From: Chryseobacterium suipulveris
GTDB taxonomy: Bacteria > Bacteroidota > Bacteroidia > Flavobacteriales > Weeksellaceae
Reading direction: 5' to 3'
DNA: 64,000 nt
Assembly: GCF_022811685.1 (NCBI RefSeq)
Contig: NZ_CP094532.1
Coordinates: 2,257,501-2,321,500, forward strand
In this document: piece after piece, positions 32,839 through 41,354 of the stretch
How positions within the stretch are numbered: position 1 is the first letter of the stretch
How the letters are laid out: each line of letters starts with the position of its first letter
The notes under the pieces: model-generated
The model's input: the letters and a program-made list of their open reading frames with translations, nothing else
Told to the model about the DNA's origin: nothing
Databases searched by the model: none
Translations under genes and position numbers: made by a program

Positions 32839-35175
32839 TTAGTTCTTAATCGCTTTAAACGATTTCACTGATCCATCCTCATAATGAAGTGTTACAAGAT
32901 ACATTCCTGATTTCAGATCCGAAAGTTCAATTCTTGCAGCCGGCTTCATTGATTTCACCTGTCTTCCTGAAATATCGGATACCGTAATGTTTTTCAATCC
33001 TTTGGTATCGGAAATATTCAGGTGGTCTTTGAACGGGTTCGGATAAATCGCTACGTTTGCTTTCGCAGTATTATCGGTTGCCATGATGGCTGCTACTTCA
33101 ATCGTAATATTGTCAACTCCTAAATAATTCTGATCCGCATCAGAGTATGCATTAAAACCAAAATAATAAACCCCTGTAGTTGTCGGTGTAAAAGTTTTCG
33201 TTACAGTTGTTGCAGTGTTTCCGGTAATGTTAGGATGATCATTCAAGAGATTTGTCATTCCCGCAACAGTTGCAGTACTACCATAAGACACTTTCATTTT
33301 CTCTGTATATCCTCCACCAACGTACGTGTAGGTAATCTTGTACTCCGTACCACCTGTCAGGTTAATACCAGCTGTATAGAACCAGCTGTTTGCTGCACTG
33401 GTTGTGCTATAATTATACACCAACCATTTGCCCGGTAAATTAGCAGCACCGTTGTTATAGATTCTCCATGGGTTACCGCTTGTAGAAGTCGCTGTGGTAC
33501 AGTTAGGAAGGTTTGGAACAGCAGCGTCTTCAAAATTTAAAGAATACGGAACTGAATAAGCCGCAGGACATTCAGTTGTAAATAGCGTACTATCGGTCCA
33601 AGAACTTTTTTCTGTTGGGGAGCAGATTGCACGCAACCAAACATAGTAATTAGTTCCTGCTGTAAGTCCTGAAATTAACTGAGATGTTCCGCTTACATTT
33701 TCGAAGCTTGGAACGGTGGTATCAGTTGGAGCAACTCCGGTTGTGTTGTAGTAGACATCATATCCTGTCGGTGTTGATCCCGCTGCTGGAGTCCAGATTA
33801 CAGTTGCATCAGTTTGTGTTGAAGTCGCAGAGGTAATTGTCGGAATCAGACAAGCCGGAGCAGCATCAATGCTTATATCGTCAAGATAAAGATACGCCAT
33901 ATCTGCGTCGGAATGCGCATTAAATCCGAAATAATAAGTTCCGGAAGTAGTTGGCGTGAAATACGCAGTTTCAAGTGTAGATCCAGCTTGTGTAATAGTC
34001 ACATAATCTGCAATTTCTGTCATGGCTGTATTTATAGGAGAGGTTCCGGCTGCAAGCTTCATTTTTTCCTGGTAACCTACATCCGAACTACCAACTCTGA
34101 ATCTGATCATGTATTTGGTTCCGGCGGTTAGATTCATTCCCTGTGTATAAAACCAGGCATTTGCGGCATTAGTGGTATTATAGGAATATCTCAAAGTTTT
34201 GCCCGCTGAAAATCCGAATGTTGGATTGGCTAAAGTATAAGTTACCCAGTTGTTACCGGTTCCGGCATTCTGAACGGTGTGACAAGCAGGTATTGCAGGA
34301 GGTGTCACACTTTCAAAATTCTGAGCGTATGGTAATGTTGCTACTCCACAAAGCGTTGTGAAAGTAAGTGGAGAAGATGACCAGCTGCTGATATCAGAGC
34401 TTGAACATGCCGATCTTACCCAAACATAATACATCTTGTTACTCAACAAACCAGTAAGATTCTGAGATAATCCTGTAACTCCCGAAAAACTTGGTGTCGT
34501 AGCGGATGTAGGAGCGGTGTTTACATCACTGTAATAAACGTCATACCCGTTTGCAGGAGGCGTGGTAGAAGCTGTCCAGTTAACTGTTGCAGAATTGCTT
34601 GTAACCGAAGTCGCATTAAGCCCTGTAGGTGCATAACATGTTGCAACCTGGGATAAAACTACATCGTCAATAGTTAAATACCAGTCAGCAGCATTGGTAT
34701 TATTACCTGTTATCCTAAACTTGAAGTTAGATCCAGTCGGCACTGCACCCGCAGCAATGGTTCCGGAAAATGAAGTACATAATGTAGAATGCGTGTTGAT
34801 TTCAACCTGGCTACCAATCAAATTATAGGTTGTACCACCATCCGCAGAATACTCTACTCGCATATTGCCGCTCACGTTTGGAGACGTCGTGCTGAATCCT
34901 CTGGTAGAATATTTGAAAGAAACCGCTATTTCATTTCCGTTGGAATTTGCAGAGGTGTACACTGCATTCGCAGTAATGTTTGTAGTAGTGCCGTAAAGAT
35001 TCTTTCTTATGGCAGCTGTTCCGGTACAAGGATACCCCGTAACAGTAGTACGTAAGAATCCGGTGTAAGTCCACCCAGCAGGTGTAGTCGTTCCCTCAAA
35101 CCCCTCATTCACTGAGATTTGAGCACTCGCGGTGATTCCCAAAGCAATCATACAAGTCAGTAATAGTTTTTTCAT
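32839..35175 (-). CDS. T9SS protein with fibronectin type III domains and MAM/cleaved-adhesin-like domains
   Basis: 778 residues. The signal peptide is MKKLLLTCMIALGITASAQ. Jelly-roll domains of the choice-of-anchor/cleaved-adhesin type alternate with fibronectin III domains (about 181-272 with NATSVTSNSATVNWTAST, and 445-540 with TSATSTQTDATVIWTPA). The type A sorting domain occupies the last 80 residues (AIYPNPFKDHLNISDTKGLK, ending YLVTLHYEDGSVKSFKAIKN). It is expected to be secreted by T9SS and kept on or released from the cell surface. The role is possibly adhesion or binding of polymers, but no catalytic motif is seen. A promoter is at 35198-35228. Confidence 0.9.
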   Translation of the reverse strand: MKKLLLTCMIALGITASAQISVNEGFEGTTTPAGWTYTGFLRTTVTGYPCTGTAAIRKNLYGTTTNITANAVYTSANSNGNEIAVSFKYSTRGFSTTSPNVSGNMRVEYSADGGTTYNLIGSQVEINTHSTLCTSFSGTIAAGAVPTGSNFKFRITGNNTNAADWYLTIDDVVLSQVATCYAPTGLNATSVTSNSATVNWTASTTPPANGYDVYYSDVNTAPTSATTPSFSGVTGLSQNLTGLLSNKMYYVWVRSACSSSDISSWSSSPLTFTTLCGVATLPYAQNFESVTPPAIPACHTVQNAGTGNNWVTYTLANPTFGFSAGKTLRYSYNTTNAANAWFYTQGMNLTAGTKYMIRFRVGSSDVGYQEKMKLAAGTSPINTAMTEIADYVTITQAGSTLETAYFTPTTSGTYYFGFNAHSDADMAYLYLDDISIDAAPACLIPTITSATSTQTDATVIWTPAAGSTPTGYDVYYNTTGVAPTDTTVPSFENVSGTSQLISGLTAGTNYYVWLRAICSPTEKSSWTDSTLFTTECPAAYSVPYSLNFEDAAVPNLPNCTTATSTSGNPWRIYNNGAANLPGKWLVYNYSTTSAANSWFYTAGINLTGGTEYKITYTYVGGGYTEKMKVSYGSTATVAGMTNLLNDHPNITGNTATTVTKTFTPTTTGVYYFGFNAYSDADQNYLGVDNITIEVAAIMATDNTAKANVAIYPNPFKDHLNISDTKGLKNITVSDISGRQVKSMKPAARIELSDLKSGMYLVTLHYEDGSVKSFKAIKN

Positions 35176-35197
35176 AAAATAAAAATTAAGATTTCGT

Positions 35198-35228
35198 CAA
35201 ATATATAGATTCTTTCTATATTATGCAA
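35198..35228 (-). promoter_or_regulatory. candidate Bacteroidetes promoter for the T9SS gene
   Basis: Read on the minus strand, TTG (35226-35228) and TATATTTG (35198-35205) are separated by 20 nt. This exactly fits the Bacteroidetes -33/-7 pattern with the -7 element TAnnTTTG. It lies about 23 nt upstream of the start codon at 35175. Confidence 0.6.
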
Positions 35229-35297
35229 CTTTTACATAAAATCACCTGATATACCGTAAAGATGTTTAACATTAAATTAATATTGTTAAAGTATATC

Positions 35298-35340
35298 AAA
35301 AAAAAAAAAAAAAAACCGTTTTACCAATAGTAAAACGGTC
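35298..35340 (-). terminator. rho-independent terminator of nrdA with very long T tail
   Basis: ACCGTTTTAC / GTAAAACGGT stem (35316-35340) next to 18 consecutive A (35298-35315), which read as a T tract on the minus strand. It is placed about 78 nt after the nrdA stop and 160 nt before the start of the T9SS gene. The tract is exceptionally long. Confidence 0.85.
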
Positions 35341-35417
35341 ATATGAATTTTTCTCGTTCCTAAACTAATAAGTTATCAACTTCTCCCGTTATTACAACAA
35401 CTTATTTCTGTAAAGCA

Positions 35418-37073
35418 TTACGCCTCACAACTCGAGCACGTCACAAAGTTCACCATCATTTCTTTGGAAACCGACGAACTTCTTTGGTAATACAGCGTTT
35501 TCACTCCCTTCTTCCAAGCTTCGATATAGAGGTAGTTCACATCTTTCACAGGCATTGTCGATGGGATCTGCAGGTTCAGCGACTGCGCCTGATCGATGTA
35601 TTGTTGTCTTTGTGCTGCCTGAGAAATAATCTCCATCGGCGAAATTTCTTTGAAGGTCTTAAACACCGCTTTTTCTTCATCGGTCAGTTCAGTCAAATGC
35701 TGTACAGAACCGTGGTTGAGCATAATAGCTCTCCAGGTTTCCTCGTTGTCGAGTCCCTTTTCTTCTAAAAGCTTTGCGAGGTACTTGTTCTTTCTCATAA
35801 AGTTTCCTTTCGCCAAACCTGCTTTGTAATAGTTGGAAGCGAACGGCTCAATTCCTGGCGAAGTCTGCCCCAGAATTGCAGACGATGAAGTAGTCGGCGC
35901 GATCGCCATCACCGTCGTGTTGCGCATTCCGTAACCTTTCATCAGTTCGGGTTCGCCATAAATATTGGCCAATTCCTGCGATGCCTGAATCGATTGTTCC
36001 TTGATCTGTCTGAAAGCACGCGCATTGAACTGCGTCGCTTCAAAACTTTCAAAAGAAATCATATTTTTCTGAAGGTAAGAATGGTAACCTAAAACTCCCA
36101 AACCAAGCGCTCTGTGACGGATCGCGAAGTTTCTCGCCCCTTGAAGATAATAATTCCCCTCCGTTTTCTCGATGAATTCAGATAGAACAGCGTCCAAGAA
36201 ATAAATGGCAAGCTTCACCGCGTTCGTATCTTTCCACTCGTCATAAAGTTCAAGGTTCATCGAAGAAAGGCAGCAGATAAAACTCTCATCTTTCGACGAA
36301 GGCAGCATAATTTCTGAGCACAGATTGCTCGCGTTCACCATCATCGCGTTGTCTTTGTAAACTTGCGGCTTGTTTCGGTTCACGTTGTCGGTGAAGAAGA
36401 TATACGGCAAACCTTTCTGCTGTCGGCTTTCCAAAACTCGCGCCCAGATTTTCCGCTTGTCGATATCGCCGTCGATCATATCCTGCATCCAGTAATCAGG
36501 AACGCAGACTCCCGTAAACAGGTTCTGGATCGGACTCCCAATATCTTTAATCGAAAGAAATTCCTCAATATCTCCGTGATCAATATCCAGATAAGCCGCA
36601 AAAGCACCTCGGCGAACACCTCCCTGCGAAACCACGTCCATCGCGGTGTCGTAGAGTTTCATAAAGGAAACTGCACCCGAAGATTTCCCGTTGTCGGTCA
36701 CCGCGGTTCCACGGTTTCTAAGCTCGCCGAAATACCCCGACGTTCCACCCCCGATTTTCGTCTGCATGATCACTTCGCCCAATTTGTGGGTAATCCCCTC
36801 AATATTGTCGGGAATATGCACGTTGAAGCACGAAATCGGCAAACCGCGCTGCGTTCCCATATTTGCCCAAACCGGCGACGAAAAAGAAATCCATCCTTTC
36901 GTAATCATCTCCTCGAAAGCGGGTTGCAGCTCGGGTTTGTACAGCCGTTTCGCGGCGGCGGTTGTAATTCTTTCAATAGCGCCTTTCACGGTTTCCCCTT
37001 TCAGCAGGTAGCCGCGGTTCAGCATTTGCTCGGACTCCTCGTTGAGCCACCAAATATCGTTGTGTTCTTCCAT
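35418..37073 (-). CDS. nrdA: ribonucleoside-diphosphate reductase alpha subunit (class Ia)
   Basis: 551 residues from the ATG at 37073 (MEEHNDIWWLNEESEQML). An in-frame extension upstream to 37295 runs through repeat DNA and is rejected. It reduces ribonucleotides to deoxyribonucleotides with NrdB. The active-site region SNLCSEIMLPS carries the conserved Cys. Specificity loops lie in KIGGGTSGYFGELRNRGT, and the C-terminus ends FVTCSSCEA, with the redox CxxC tail that reloads the active site. No N-terminal ATP-cone is present. This short alpha type is characteristic of Bacteroidetes. It is followed by the terminator at 35316. Confidence 0.95.
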   Translation of the reverse strand: MEEHNDIWWLNEESEQMLNRGYLLKGETVKGAIERITTAAAKRLYKPELQPAFEEMITKGWISFSSPVWANMGTQRGLPISCFNVHIPDNIEGITHKLGEVIMQTKIGGGTSGYFGELRNRGTAVTDNGKSSGAVSFMKLYDTAMDVVSQGGVRRGAFAAYLDIDHGDIEEFLSIKDIGSPIQNLFTGVCVPDYWMQDMIDGDIDKRKIWARVLESRQQKGLPYIFFTDNVNRNKPQVYKDNAMMVNASNLCSEIMLPSSKDESFICCLSSMNLELYDEWKDTNAVKLAIYFLDAVLSEFIEKTEGNYYLQGARNFAIRHRALGLGVLGYHSYLQKNMISFESFEATQFNARAFRQIKEQSIQASQELANIYGEPELMKGYGMRNTTVMAIAPTTSSSAILGQTSPGIEPFASNYYKAGLAKGNFMRKNKYLAKLLEEKGLDNEETWRAIMLNHGSVQHLTELTDEEKAVFKTFKEISPMEIISQAAQRQQYIDQAQSLNLQIPSTMPVKDVNYLYIEAWKKGVKTLYYQRSSSVSKEMMVNFVTCSSCEA

Positions 37074-37548
37074 AACTGTATTTTTGTCATTGCGAGCAAA
37101 GTGAAGCAGTCTCACAATTAATAAACTTATTTTCTTAGATCCCAAATCCTGTTCCCCGGTCTGAAATCTGACATCTGAAATCTGACATCTGAAATATATC
37201 TTTGGAGCAAGAAGGTTGTCGCTTCTTTGCAAATCCAGTCCCGCTTTCCGTTGCAATTCCTCGCTCCTCCTTCGTCGTCGCTGCGGGATTTTCACTGCAA
37301 TCGGGGCTATTTTTGGAGGTGCGGTACTTCCTCCGACTTTTTTAAAGACCTAACAGGTTTTGAAAACCTGTTAGGTCTTTTCGGTGCGTTCCAGCGTGCT
37401 ATTGCTGTCGCGCTTTCAGCGCTCCGCAATTAATATCGATTTTATATCGCTTCTGCGAAGCGATGGACAAATCACGATTTGTCCCTACAGAACTTGGTTC
37501 TTTTGCCTTGTTTCTTGTTTCTTTTTCCTTGGCTCTTTTACCTAGCTC
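37074..37548. repeat. nest of at least six different intergenic repeats between nrdB and nrdA
   Basis: No gene. From left to right: a TCATTGCGAG...GTGAAGCAGTCTC word (about 37087-37120); a CTGAAATCTGACAT 14-nt tandem repeat (37160-37195); a CCCGCTTTCCGTTGCAATTCC...GATTTTCACTGCAATCGGGG unit related to 23335-23400 (37226-37320); the palindrome AAAGACCTAACAGG-TTTTGAAAA-CCTGTTAGGTCTTT (37344-37380); a CGCTTTCAGCGCTCCGCAA word (37411-37430); GGACAAATCACGATTTGTCC (37465-37484); and CTTGGTTCTTTTGCCTTG words (37490-37545). Any of the hairpins could affect the nrdB-nrdA transcript. Confidence 0.75.
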
Positions 37549-38523
37549 TTAAAACAAATCATTCTCCGTAATACTCTTATCGTGTTTCGTGTAATCTACA
37601 GGTCTTTTCGCAAAGAAATCGTCGAGCGAATTGGCGAAAACCTCCTCCTCGAACCACATCATCGGTCGGTATTGTTCAGGAGTTACGTTGTAGCGCGTTT
37701 TCATACCGATTTTCTTCAGTGAGTCATCGACACGGTATTTCATAAAGTTCAGCAAATCTTCCTTGGTGAAATTGTCGATTTCGCCAAGTTCGAAAATCCA
37801 GTCGAGGATTTCTTCTTCCACCGTAATCGAGTGGTCAACCAAAGTGTAGATATCTTCAATGTCGGAATCGGTCAGCAATTCTGGCTGCTCTTCACGGATT
37901 TTGTTGATCAGATAAATCCCTGCATTGGCGTGGATCTGCTCATCAACAGAAGTCCACGCGATAATGTTGGATACGTTTTTCATATACCCTTTAAACCTCG
38001 TAAAAGAAAGGATGATCGCAAACTGCGAAAACAGGGAAACGTTTTCAATGAGGATCGAGAACAGCAATAGTGCGGAAACATATTCTTTCGGTGTGGTAGA
38101 ATTGGCGTGTTTCAGCACATTCGACAAGAAGTCGATTCTTTTCTTGATGGCGGGAATCTCGATTACATTCAGGAACTCGTCGTTGTAACCGAGAACTTCC
38201 AGCAAACGCGAGTACGCTTCAGAATGACGGAACTCACACTCCGCGAAAGTTGCTCCCAAACCGTTCAGTTCCGGTTTCGGCATGTGGTTGTAGAGGTTCC
38301 CCCAGAAAGTCTTTACAGAAACTTCGATTTGGGCGATTGCCAAAAGAGCGTGTTTCACCGCGATCTGCTCGTGCGGCTCCATCTGCGATTTAAAATCCTG
38401 AACATCCGCAGTGAAATCAATTTCAGAATGCACCCAGAATGACTTGTTGATCGCGTCCACAAACTGGAGCACCTCCGGATATTCGAATGGTTTATAACTT
38501 ACCCTTTTGTCAAAAATTCCCAT
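37549..38523 (-). CDS. nrdB: ribonucleoside-diphosphate reductase beta subunit
   Basis: 324 residues, class I beta subunit. It holds the di-metal centre that generates the radical. Metal ligands are seen in HSEIDFTADVQDF, HEQIAVKHALLAIAQIEVSVKTFW and ECEFRHSEAYSRLLEVLG; the last carries the likely radical tyrosine in SEAYSRLL. DEQIHANAGIY carries further metal ligands. The C-terminal tail (HDKSITENDLF) is the short docking peptide for NrdA. It is transcribed before nrdA on the same strand, but the two are separated by the 475-nt repeat nest. Candidate DnaA boxes lie upstream (38559-38737). Confidence 0.95.
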   Translation of the reverse strand: MGIFDKRVSYKPFEYPEVLQFVDAINKSFWVHSEIDFTADVQDFKSQMEPHEQIAVKHALLAIAQIEVSVKTFWGNLYNHMPKPELNGLGATFAECEFRHSEAYSRLLEVLGYNDEFLNVIEIPAIKKRIDFLSNVLKHANSTTPKEYVSALLLFSILIENVSLFSQFAIILSFTRFKGYMKNVSNIIAWTSVDEQIHANAGIYLINKIREEQPELLTDSDIEDIYTLVDHSITVEEEILDWIFELGEIDNFTKEDLLNFMKYRVDDSLKKIGMKTRYNVTPEQYRPMMWFEEEVFANSLDDFFAKRPVDYTKHDKSITENDLF

Positions 38524-38945
38524 ACTAAGAAGTTTACAATGTTAATGATTAATGATGGTGTGGATAAAATGCTGCGGATATATATTTTACTGATAATCAA
38601 ATCTTTAAAATAAATCCTTATCCACATTTTTCCGAACCGTAATCCGGAAGTGTGAACCACAAAAATAGAAAATGAAACCTCATAAAGAAAGCCGCAAATA
38701 TTAAATCTCTGACTTTGAACACCAAAAGTTTTCCACAGTCACACAGAAGATGCATCACTATTAAGTTTGCCGAAATTCGGAAGCAAATAACGCCATATCA
38801 TCGCAAAAACCATTAAACGATATTTGTAAAATACCGTATTAATAGTAATTATCAATTAAACGAATCATTTAATTAAAACAAAATTTGATTAACTGTAACA
38901 ATCAAATATTTTCAAATACTAATTTTTATAAACAGCAATCACTTA
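38524..38945. promoter_or_regulatory. divergent control region with three DnaA-box-like sequences
   Basis: This region separates nrdB (minus) from the exporter ATPase (plus) and has no gene. TGTGGATAA is at 38559-38567 (reverse of TTATCCACA), TTATCCACA at 38618-38626, and TTTTCCACA at 38729-38737. The first two are perfect matches to the E. coli-type DnaA box, the third fits the relaxed TTWTNCACA form. They lie within 180 nt upstream of nrdB. DnaA controls nrdAB in E. coli, so a similar role is plausible here. The rest is AT-rich, and I place no promoter. Confidence 0.5.
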
Positions 38946-39638
38946 ATGTTAGTAATTAAGGACCTCCACAAATCCTACGACACGGGAAAAAGTAAACTTC
39001 ATGTTTTGAAGGGCATCAACCTTGAAATTGGTGAAGGCGAATTTGTCTCGATCATGGGAAGCTCCGGTTCAGGAAAATCAACCTTGCTCAATATCATCGG
39101 GATTTTAGACGAGAAAGACTCGGGAACTTATGAACTCGACGGAATCCCAATCGAACACCTCTCCGAAGTTAAAGCCGCGGAATACCGAAGCAGATTTCTG
39201 GGTTTCATCTTCCAGTCGTTTAATTTGATCGGCTACAAAACCGCGCTGGAAAACGTGGCGCTCCCACTCTACTATCAGAATGTTTCCCGAAGAGAACGCA
39301 ACGAGAAAGCGCTGGAATACCTCGAAAAAGTAGGGCTGAAAGATTGGGCGAATCATTTGCCAAACGAACTTTCCGGTGGACAAAAACAGAGAGTCGCGAT
39401 CGCAAGAGCTTTGGTAACCAACCCGAAAATTATTCTTGCCGACGAACCGACAGGAGCTTTGGATTCCAAAACCACTTACGACATTATGAAAATCCTACAG
39501 GAAATCAACCGTGAAGGCAAAACGATCATCGTCGTCACCCACGAACCGGATGTCGCCGCAGAAACCAAAAGAAATGTGGTCCTGAAAGACGGAATCATCG
39601 AAAGCGACCAGGTAATTGAACAAAGAGTATTGGCGTGA
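38946..39638 (+). CDS. ABC transporter ATP-binding protein, MacB/LolD type
   Basis: 230 residues. It is the ATPase of a type VII (mechanotransmission) ABC exporter, which works with FtsX-fold permeases. Walker A is [12 protein letters not shown] (about residues 37-48), the Q-loop is [16 protein letters not shown], and the signature is [16 protein letters not shown]. Walker B is [13 protein letters not shown] and the switch His is VVTHEPD. The family signature helix [10 protein letters not shown] is present. The gene begins the exporter cluster that continues to 43942. Confidence 0.93.
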   Translation: MLVIKDLHKSYDTGKSKLHVLKGINLEIGEGEFVSIMGSSGSGKSTLLNIIGILDEKDSGTYELDGIPIEHLSEVKAAEYRSRFLGFIFQSFNLIGYKTALENVALPLYYQNVSRRERNEKALEYLEKVGLKDWANHLPNELSGGQKQRVAIARALVTNPKIILADEPTGALDSKTTYDIMKILQEINREGKTIIVVTHEPDVAAETKRNVVLKDGIIESDQVIEQRVLA

Positions 39639-39792
39639 AAAAGAGCCAAGGGAAAAGGGAAAAGAGCCAAGAACCAAGAACCAGGAGCCAATATCAAAAT
39701 ACAAGCAAATAGTAAAATATCAAAATAAATCCGAGTCAATTTCAGCAGTATTAATCCATTAAACATGGCTCTTTTTACTTGTTTCTTGACTC
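39639..39792. repeat. AAGAGCCAAG/AACCAAG short repeats
   Basis: Irregular repeats of AAGAGCCAAGGGAAAAGG and AAGAACCAAGAACCAGGAGCC (39645-39690) sit directly after the ATPase stop. The reverse word GGCTCTTTTTACTTGTTTCTTGACTC is at 39766-39791, and related words occur at 37490-37545 beside nrdB. No gene is seen. Confidence 0.6.
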
Positions 39793-39802
39793 TTTCTAAG
39801 TT

Positions 39803-41032
39803 ATGTTTGATCTCGACCGATGGCAGGAAATTTTCAGTTCGATCCGGAGTAATATTCTTCGGACGGTGCTCTCTGGTTTTACCGTAGCGCTCGGTCTCTA
39901 TATTTTCATCGTACTTTTCGGAATTGGTAAAGGTTTGCAGAATGCTTTCTCCGAAGGATTTACAAGGGATGCACAAAACCTCATCACCATTTCCACAGGT
40001 AAAACGACGATTGCGTACAACGGATTGCAGTCGGATCGAGAAGTTACCCTCAACAACAAGGATTACGACGCCATCATCAACTCCGATACGGAAAAGGTGC
40101 AGTATTCCACTCCGAGATTATCTACCAGCTTAATGGTAAAATACGGCAAGGAAAGCGGAAATTATCAAATCAGCGGCGCAAACCAGGACGAGGTAAAAAT
40201 CGAAAACCGCAAACTCCTGAACGGAAGATTTATATCACCCGGCGATCTCGACCGAAGAGCAAATGTAGCCGTAATCGGAAGAATGGTTCAGCGCGACCTC
40301 ATCAAAAACGGCGATCCTGTCGGAAAAGATGTTGAAATCAACGGCAGTATTTTTAAAGTAATCGGTGTTTTTTCCGACGACGGCGGAGATTGGGATGAAA
40401 GAATGATCAGCATTCCCATCACAACCTTACAGCAAATGAAGAAAAGTTCGGACACTGTAAGCACCGTTTTCATCGCCTACAACGAGAATCTGAAACCCGA
40501 AGACGCGATCAAATACAGCGACCGACTGAAAAAAGAAATCAAGACCAGAAAAAGCGTTTCTCCCGACGATGAAAATGCAGTTTATGTAAACAACCGTGCT
40601 GAAGGATTGAAAGATTCCTTCCTGTTCCTTTTCGTCATCACGCTGATCGTGGGCTTTATCGGGATGGGAACTTTATTGGCAGGAATCATCGGGATCAGCA
40701 ACATCATGGTATATATCGTGAAGGAAAGAACCCAGGAAATCGGCGTCCGTAAAGCTATCGGCGCAAAACCGAAAAGCATCGTCGCGCTGATTATGCAGGA
40801 AAGTATAGTCATCACCGTAATCTCAGGATTGATCGGTGTTGCATTGGGAGTTTTGACTTTAAATTTAATTGGAGAAAGTTTAGAAAAATATTTCATCAAG
40901 GAGCCGAGTGTCGGTTGGGGATTAATCATCGCCGCATTCTTCAGCTTGGTAATTTCGGGGCTCATCGCAGGATTTGTTCCCGCCTACAAAGCCAGCAAAA
41001 TTAAGCCGATCGAGGCGTTGAGAGCGGAATGA
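39803..41032 (+). CDS. MacB-type FtsX-fold ABC permease, first copy
   Basis: 409 residues. The N-terminal helix (about 20-40, TVLSGFTVALGLYIFIVLF) precedes a long periplasmic domain (about 45-275), with NRKLLNGRFISPGDL and VGKDVEINGSIFKVIGVF. Three C-terminal helices follow: FLFLFVITLIVGFIGMG, EYFI..WGLIIAAFFSLVISG, with the coupling motif KERTQEIGVRKAIGAKPKSIVALI. It exports substrate by periplasmic mechanotransmission driven by the ATPase at 38946. A second permease follows, so the exporter is probably a heterodimer. Confidence 0.92.
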   Translation: MFDLDRWQEIFSSIRSNILRTVLSGFTVALGLYIFIVLFGIGKGLQNAFSEGFTRDAQNLITISTGKTTIAYNGLQSDREVTLNNKDYDAIINSDTEKVQYSTPRLSTSLMVKYGKESGNYQISGANQDEVKIENRKLLNGRFISPGDLDRRANVAVIGRMVQRDLIKNGDPVGKDVEINGSIFKVIGVFSDDGGDWDERMISIPITTLQQMKKSSDTVSTVFIAYNENLKPEDAIKYSDRLKKEIKTRKSVSPDDENAVYVNNRAEGLKDSFLFLFVITLIVGFIGMGTLLAGIIGISNIMVYIVKERTQEIGVRKAIGAKPKSIVALIMQESIVITVISGLIGVALGVLTLNLIGESLEKYFIKEPSVGWGLIIAAFFSLVISGLIAGFVPAYKASKIKPIEALRAE

Positions 41033-41354
41033 TGAGCGGGTGAGTCGGAGAGTTGGAGTGTTGGTGAGTATAAGTGTGAGTGAGTCAAACTTTATCCAAT
41101 AACAAATAATTGCAGAAATTCCGATTGTGAAACATTAAAAAAGAAAAGAAGAACAAAAAATAGAAAGCATATCAACTCGAAACCTGAAACCTGAAATGCG
41201 AAGCATTCACGAACTCAAAAAAAAATAAAAAAATTGTGAGTAAACCTGAAACCTGAAACTCGAAACTCGAAACTCGAAACTCGTATCTCGTATCTCGTAT
41301 CTCGTATCTCTTAACCCGAAACTTCAAACCTCAAACCTCAAACCCCAAATCTCT
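41033..41354. repeat. region of GTGAGT words and heptanucleotide tandem repeats
   Basis: No gene. After the permease stop, 41036-41100 holds GAGTCGGAGAGTTGGAGTG-type words. From 41174 to 41354 comes a run of seven-base units that change along the block: AACCTGA copies, then CGAAACT (about four), then TATCTCG (about four), then AACCTCA (three). It continues to the next permease start. This is unlike a CRISPR because there are no unique spacers. Confidence 0.8.

Noticed and set aside
36363..37121. Long plus-strand frame over nrdA
   Set aside because: It is antisense to the intact nrdA, whose catalytic motifs are clear; it is a shadow produced by codon bias.
35418..37295. Longer nrdA starting at 37295
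   Set aside because: The extra 74 codons run through the repeat nest; the true NrdA start MEEHNDIWW is at 37073.
41174..41354. CRISPR array
   Set aside because: Units are seven bases long and tandem, without unique spacers, and no cas gene is in the window.
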